In this document: positions 5,140 through 7,723 of the stretch, piece after piece
How the letters are laid out: the number at the start of each line of letters is the position of its first letter
Numbering within the stretch: the first letter of the stretch is position 1
Assembly: GCA_030019325.1 (NCBI GenBank)
Contig: JASEFB010000051.1
Location: 1-7,723, forward strand
Reading direction: 5' to 3'
Origin: an archaeon
GTDB taxonomy: Archaea; Halobacteriota; Syntropharchaeia; Alkanophagales; Methanospirareceae
Length of the DNA stretch: 7,723 nt
Notes under the pieces: model-generated
Databases searched by the model: none
What the model saw: only the letters and a program-made list of their open reading frames with translations
What the model was told of the DNA's origin: nothing
Position numbers and translations under genes: made by a program

Positions 5140-6222
5140 TTATTTTTCAATCTTCGCATCTATTCCAATTATATATGCGTAGGGAGCATAAGCTTTTACT
5201 TTTCGCGCTTCCTGTATCTCTATCGAAGAGAAGTGAAATTCTCCGCTTAGTTCCTGAACGTGTGCCATAAATTTCTCCTTCGCCTGGGTTATTGCTCGTT
5301 CAACCGATTTGCTCCTCTTGGCCCTCTCATCAGAATAAGAAGATTCCAGATCGTAGAAATGAATTATCCCACCCCGGGGTTTGAGCATGCTCAACGCTTC
5401 GCGGAGGAATACATACGCGCTCTTTGGGAGGTTCATGATTATCCGGTCTGCCGTGTTTATGAACTGCGTGTAAATTTCTTTTATGTCCCCTTCAATCGCT
5501 TCGATGTTTCGTACACCATTCAGGCGTATATTTTCTCGGAGATACTGTATCGCATCGGGATTGATGTCAATTGCGGTAACGTGACTTTGAGGTGCTCGTT
5601 TAGCAACTTGAATGGAGAAAGAGCCGACACCTGCGAACATATCGATTATCTCCTCCTCGTTGGTGCGGTCGAGCTGCGATGCGACTCGATTCCGCTCCTC
5701 GGCCAATCGGGGATTAAAATAAACTTTTTCCAGGTCAAGCTTGTATTTACAGCCGTGCTCCTTGTGTATCGTATCCGTCCTGCTCTCGCCAGTGATTAGC
5801 TCCAGTTTTCTTGTTCTGAATACGCCTTCCACCGGTGAAATCCGTTTTGCTACTACCTTTATGTTTTTATGCAGCTCTATTAATGCCTGCGCTACAAGCA
5901 GTTCTTTCGTATCGTTTACTACTTCTGTGAGTACCGCAATGTCCCCTATCACTTCATACGAGGGCTTGAATCCAACGATATCGTCAATGCTCTTCCGCTC
6001 TTCTAAAATCGCAAAATCTCTTGTTAAAAGTTTCTCAGCGCCTATTTCTCTTAGTTCATTATCTGTCAACGCGCGAATGAGCGGTAAATAAACGAACTTA
6101 TCATCGGAGGTTATCCTGACGTCAGTTCTCAGCAGGTTGCGTTCCTTTAATGCGCTCCGGATTTCCTCGCCTTTTCTCTTCTCCACTTTCGCACACGGCA
6201 AATTCTCTGTCCCTGATTTCAT
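5140..6222 (-). CDS. trm5: tRNA (guanine(37)-N1)-methyltransferase Trm5
   Basis: This 360-aa enzyme transfers a methyl group from SAM to N1 of G37 next to the anticodon, preventing +1 frameshifting; in archaea it also begins wyosine synthesis. An N-terminal D1-like domain (about 8-50) is followed by YEVIGDIAVL (89-98), FRTRKLELITGE (135-146) and YFNPRLAEERNRVA (168-181), where E176 probably matches the catalytic base E185 of the M. jannaschii enzyme. The class I SAM fold shows DMFAGVGSFSI (194-204), AIDINP (217-222) and the Trm5 motif NLPK (264-267). Start choice is uncertain. The ATG at 6222 has no ribosome-binding site, and the TATA-like sequence 6227-6236 would start transcription inside the frame. 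A TTG at 6201 (giving MPCAKVEKRKGEE) aligns better with the M. jannaschii start, MPLCLKINKKHGE. Confidence 0.94.
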   Translation of the reverse strand: MKSGTENLPCAKVEKRKGEEIRSALKERNLLRTDVRITSDDKFVYLPLIRALTDNELREIGAEKLLTRDFAILEERKSIDDIVGFKPSYEVIGDIAVLTEVVNDTKELLVAQALIELHKNIKVVAKRISPVEGVFRTRKLELITGESRTDTIHKEHGCKYKLDLEKVYFNPRLAEERNRVASQLDRTNEEEIIDMFAGVGSFSIQVAKRAPQSHVTAIDINPDAIQYLRENIRLNGVRNIEAIEGDIKEIYTQFINTADRIIMNLPKSAYVFLREALSMLKPRGGIIHFYDLESSYSDERAKRSKSVERAITQAKEKFMAHVQELSGEFHFSSIEIQEARKVKAYAPYAYIIGIDAKIEK

Positions 6223-6226
6223 GGAT

Positions 6227-6240
6227 TTTATATTTTTTTA
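6227..6240 (-). promoter_or_regulatory. TATA region of trm5
   Basis: The minus strand reads TAAAAAAATATAAAA, only 5 nt before the ATG at 6222. A start 25-30 nt from its centre falls around 6203-6211, so the ATG would not be in the mRNA and the TTG at 6201 would be nearly leaderless. The TATA assignment is by composition and position only. Confidence 0.4.
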
Positions 6241-6296
6241 TGCGATCTCGCGATTTCTTACAACCCTCCGCTTAGTGTAGAATTCTCTGTTTTTGG

Positions 6297-7214
6297 TCAA
6301 CCTTTCGGTTCAAAGAAGGGTTGCAAAGATAGTTTGTACGGCAACCCTTTTCTACAGCCATATTCACGTATGCAGAATGACGCCACTAAATTGCCGATTT
6401 TACCACTTTCATGTAAACTTTTCTCGTGGAGCAACCCGTACAGGAATCCTGCGGCGAATGCATCACCAGCCCCTGTTGTATCCACCACATTAGTCGGATA
6501 TGCATCGATTAAATGCGATGCGCCGGTGCTACTGGCAACATAACAGCCCCGCTCGCCAAGCGTCACACAGACAATCCGAGCCCCCTTGTTTAGAAGCATA
6601 TCAGCACCTTTATCATAATCCGCTCCTTCTATCAGTGATTTTAACTCCTTCAGGCTGAGAAAAACAACTTCGCTTCGCTCTATGAGTTCACTCAAATCCT
6701 CAAGCTCGTAGTTGAAACAGAGCATGCCGGGGCTGAAACTGAGCTTCGCAGTTATGCTCTTCGCCAATTCGCGTTGCATCTCTAACTGCTCTTTGTTTAC
6801 AAATGAGCTTGTATGCAGGAATCGTGCGGTATCTACAAATTCTCTCTCAATATCCTCGATGCAGAGCCGCTCATTCACGCCGGGATAGATATACAGTGCC
6901 CTTTCTCCTGTGACATCGATGAACCCGATTGCAGCGCCTGTGTAACCCTCTTCGATTCTGATCCTTGTTTCCACCCCTTCTTTCCTGAATTCTTCCAGAA
7001 TTAGTTCTCCTTCTTCGTCGGTACCTACAATTCCCACAAAACCAACCTCAACGCCTAATCTCGCTAACGAAACGATTGTATTTGCTGCAGAGCCACCAGG
7101 TGCCTTCTTTACATCTATAATCCCTACCTCTTCCCCGCCTCGTGCTATTCGCTCCACAACATATAACACATCGTAATTCAAAGCTCCTAAGCCGATCACC
7201 TCTTTTTTACGCAT
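6297..7214 (-). CDS. PfkB-family sugar or nucleoside kinase
   Basis: This 305-aa cytoplasmic kinase of the ribokinase fold phosphorylates a hydroxymethyl group of a sugar or nucleoside, usually with ATP. The first PfkB signature is PGGSAANTIVSLARLG (39-54) and the second is DTTGAGDAFAAGFLYG (245-260), containing the anion hole GAGD with catalytic base D251. The C-terminal GCRKGLP (286-292) recalls the GCQTNLP of the M. jannaschii nucleoside kinase MJ0406, so a nucleoside kinase is one candidate, but the substrate cannot be fixed. The ATG at 7214 gives the usual family start (MRKKEVIGLGALNYDVL). A TTG at 7259 would add 15 residues and overlap the preceding gene. It starts 13 nt after that gene's stop, suggesting co-transcription, and trm5 follows 74 nt downstream. 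Confidence 0.9.
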   Translation of the reverse strand: MRKKEVIGLGALNYDVLYVVERIARGGEEVGIIDVKKAPGGSAANTIVSLARLGVEVGFVGIVGTDEEGELILEEFRKEGVETRIRIEEGYTGAAIGFIDVTGERALYIYPGVNERLCIEDIEREFVDTARFLHTSSFVNKEQLEMQRELAKSITAKLSFSPGMLCFNYELEDLSELIERSEVVFLSLKELKSLIEGADYDKGADMLLNKGARIVCVTLGERGCYVASSTGASHLIDAYPTNVVDTTGAGDAFAAGFLYGLLHEKSLHESGKIGNLVASFCIREYGCRKGLPYKLSLQPFFEPKG

Positions 7215-7227
7215 TTTAATTGCACTT

Positions 7228-7545
7228 TTAGCCCCCTCTCTCAACCATATATCGTTCAACTCTTCTTTTCATCGCCGAAAACTCCTCAAAAACATCCAAT
7301 TTCTTGCAGCGCTCCGCCAAATATCCCATGTCTAGGTTATCAAACTGTCGGACATAAATTCCTTCGGCATCCTTTATGTCCTGTTCGCTTCCAAATAGCA
7401 GTTTGTTCGCAATCATATCCTCCGGCGATGCGACATAAAACTCAAAATCCGCTAAACTCACTTTCCTTCTCCTTTTTAGTGTTATGAGATCATTTTCATT
7501 TAAAAACGTGCATACCAATTTTAATCTCTCATGCATGCTTCGCAT
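7228..7545 (-). CDS. C-terminal part of an AbiEii/DUF6036-like nucleotidyltransferase, possibly truncated
   Basis: A 105-aa protein containing RRRKVSL (25-31), then FYVASPEDMIANKLLFGSEQDIKDAEGIYV (36-65) and YLAERCKKLDVFEEF (75-89). The SPEDxIxxKLxxGSxxDxxDA pattern is what I know from the C-terminal half of MNT/AbiEii-like nucleotidyltransferases. The catalytic half (a GS motif followed by DxD) is absent, and a TAG at 7552-7554 closes the frame just upstream of the ATG at 7545. This may be a truncated remnant or a stand-alone C-terminal module. GAGG (7556-7559), 10 nt before the ATG, suggests it is translated. A second ATG at 7536 is possible. The start overlaps the 54-aa gene by 17 nt and pfkB follows 13 nt after the stop. 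Confidence 0.65.
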   Translation of the reverse strand: MRSMHERLKLVCTFLNENDLITLKRRRKVSLADFEFYVASPEDMIANKLLFGSEQDIKDAEGIYVRQFDNLDMGYLAERCKKLDVFEEFSAMKRRVERYMVERGG

Positions 7546-7693
7546 TTTTCGCTATCCTCATTGCAAAATCAATAAGGCTTAAACCTTGTTCAAAGGTCTC
7601 GATATTGGAGAATTGTCTCGCTCTTAAGGCTTCTCTTATCCTTTCTTTCTCCCTCTCTTCTCTTATTCTTTCTCTCAGTTCTTCTTTCTTCAT
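7529..7693 (-). CDS. Small charged helical protein, unknown function
   Basis: A 54-aa reading frame beginning MKKEELRERIREER and continuing with Arg/Glu/Lys-rich helix to about residue 27, then QFSNIETFEQGLSLIDFAMRIAKNAKHA, a likely amphipathic helix pair. The ATG at 7693 overlaps the upstream gene's stop in an ATGA, and its own stop (TGA, 7529-7531) lies inside the next gene, so three genes are chained by overlaps. The strong purine bias of this strand reflects the Arg/Lys/Glu codons. No family is recognised. Position beside a nucleotidyltransferase-like gene would fit a partner protein such as an antitoxin-like subunit, but that is a guess. Confidence 0.6.
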   Translation of the reverse strand: MKKEELRERIREEREKERIREALRARQFSNIETFEQGLSLIDFAMRIAKNAKHA

Positions 7694-7723
7694 TCTTCTT
7701 GAGCCAGAACCTCAAATATCTTT
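7690..7723 (-). CDS. 3' end of an unidentified gene (partial)
   Basis: Ten codons ending KIFEVLAQEE and a TGA stop (7690-7692) are visible before the right edge. The stop overlaps the ATG of the 54-aa gene by ATGA, which is the main reason to believe this frame is coding. Nothing can be said about its product. Confidence 0.4.
   Translation of the reverse strand, partial: KIFEVLAQEE

Noticed and set aside
5260..5799. 179-codon plus-strand frame opposite trm5
   Set aside because: Antisense shadow of a well-supported methyltransferase gene; its composition and motifs do not resemble a real protein.
7615..7700. Long pyrimidine-rich tract on the plus strand
   Set aside because: Explained by Arg/Glu/Lys codons of the 54-aa gene on the minus strand.

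Overview
The window looks archaeal, and most likely comes from a methanogen- or ANME-type euryarchaeon. The evidence is a class I lysyl-tRNA synthetase, a Trm5-type tRNA m1G37 methyltransferase, a WtpA tungstate/molybdate-binding protein ending in a PGF-CTERM archaeosortase tail, a NikR with all four nickel ligands, an archaeal-type 5S rRNA, and TATA boxes about 25-30 nt upstream of start sites. The lineage is inferred; the exact group cannot be read from the sequence alone.

Layout. (1) 1-1225, minus strand: wtpA, overlapping by 4 nt (ATGA) the first codons of the next gene, probably the transporter permease, which runs off the left edge. (2) 1226-1330 is a divergent promoter region. It drives wtpA leftward and an isolated 5S rRNA gene (1331-1459) rightward. 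(3) 1575-3567, plus strand: a type 1 RNase H followed by the class I LysRS, whose own TATA box overlaps the RNase H stop codon and fits leaderless transcription. (4) 3598-4499, minus strand: a 56-aa single-pass membrane protein and a six-helix membrane protein. (5) 4593-4976, plus strand: nikR, divergent from the six-helix protein across a 93-bp AT-rich interval holding two inverted repeats. (6) 4977-5139: a convergent intergenic stretch with a terminator hairpin and a row of four tri-loop hairpins enclosed by a TTTTAGC/GCTAAAA pair. (7) 5140-7214, minus strand: trm5 and a PfkB-family sugar/nucleoside kinase. (8) 7228-7723, minus strand: three overlapping short genes. One is a 105-aa protein resembling only the C-terminal part of an AbiEii/DUF6036-like nucleotidyltransferase, one is a 54-aa charged helical protein, and one is the last ten codons of a gene cut by the right edge.

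Most of the window is translation and RNA housekeeping (5S, LysRS, Trm5, RNase H) plus metal supply (tungstate/molybdate uptake, nickel-responsive regulation). The most interesting part is the six-helix membrane protein beside nikR. It is visibly a tandem duplication: each half carries HxxHVLLS at one helix and SDI(L/I)FPxL at a later one. Intramembrane histidine pairs next to a nickel sensor suggest, but do not prove, a role in nickel or other metal handling. I see no CRISPR array, transposase, prophage or tRNA gene.
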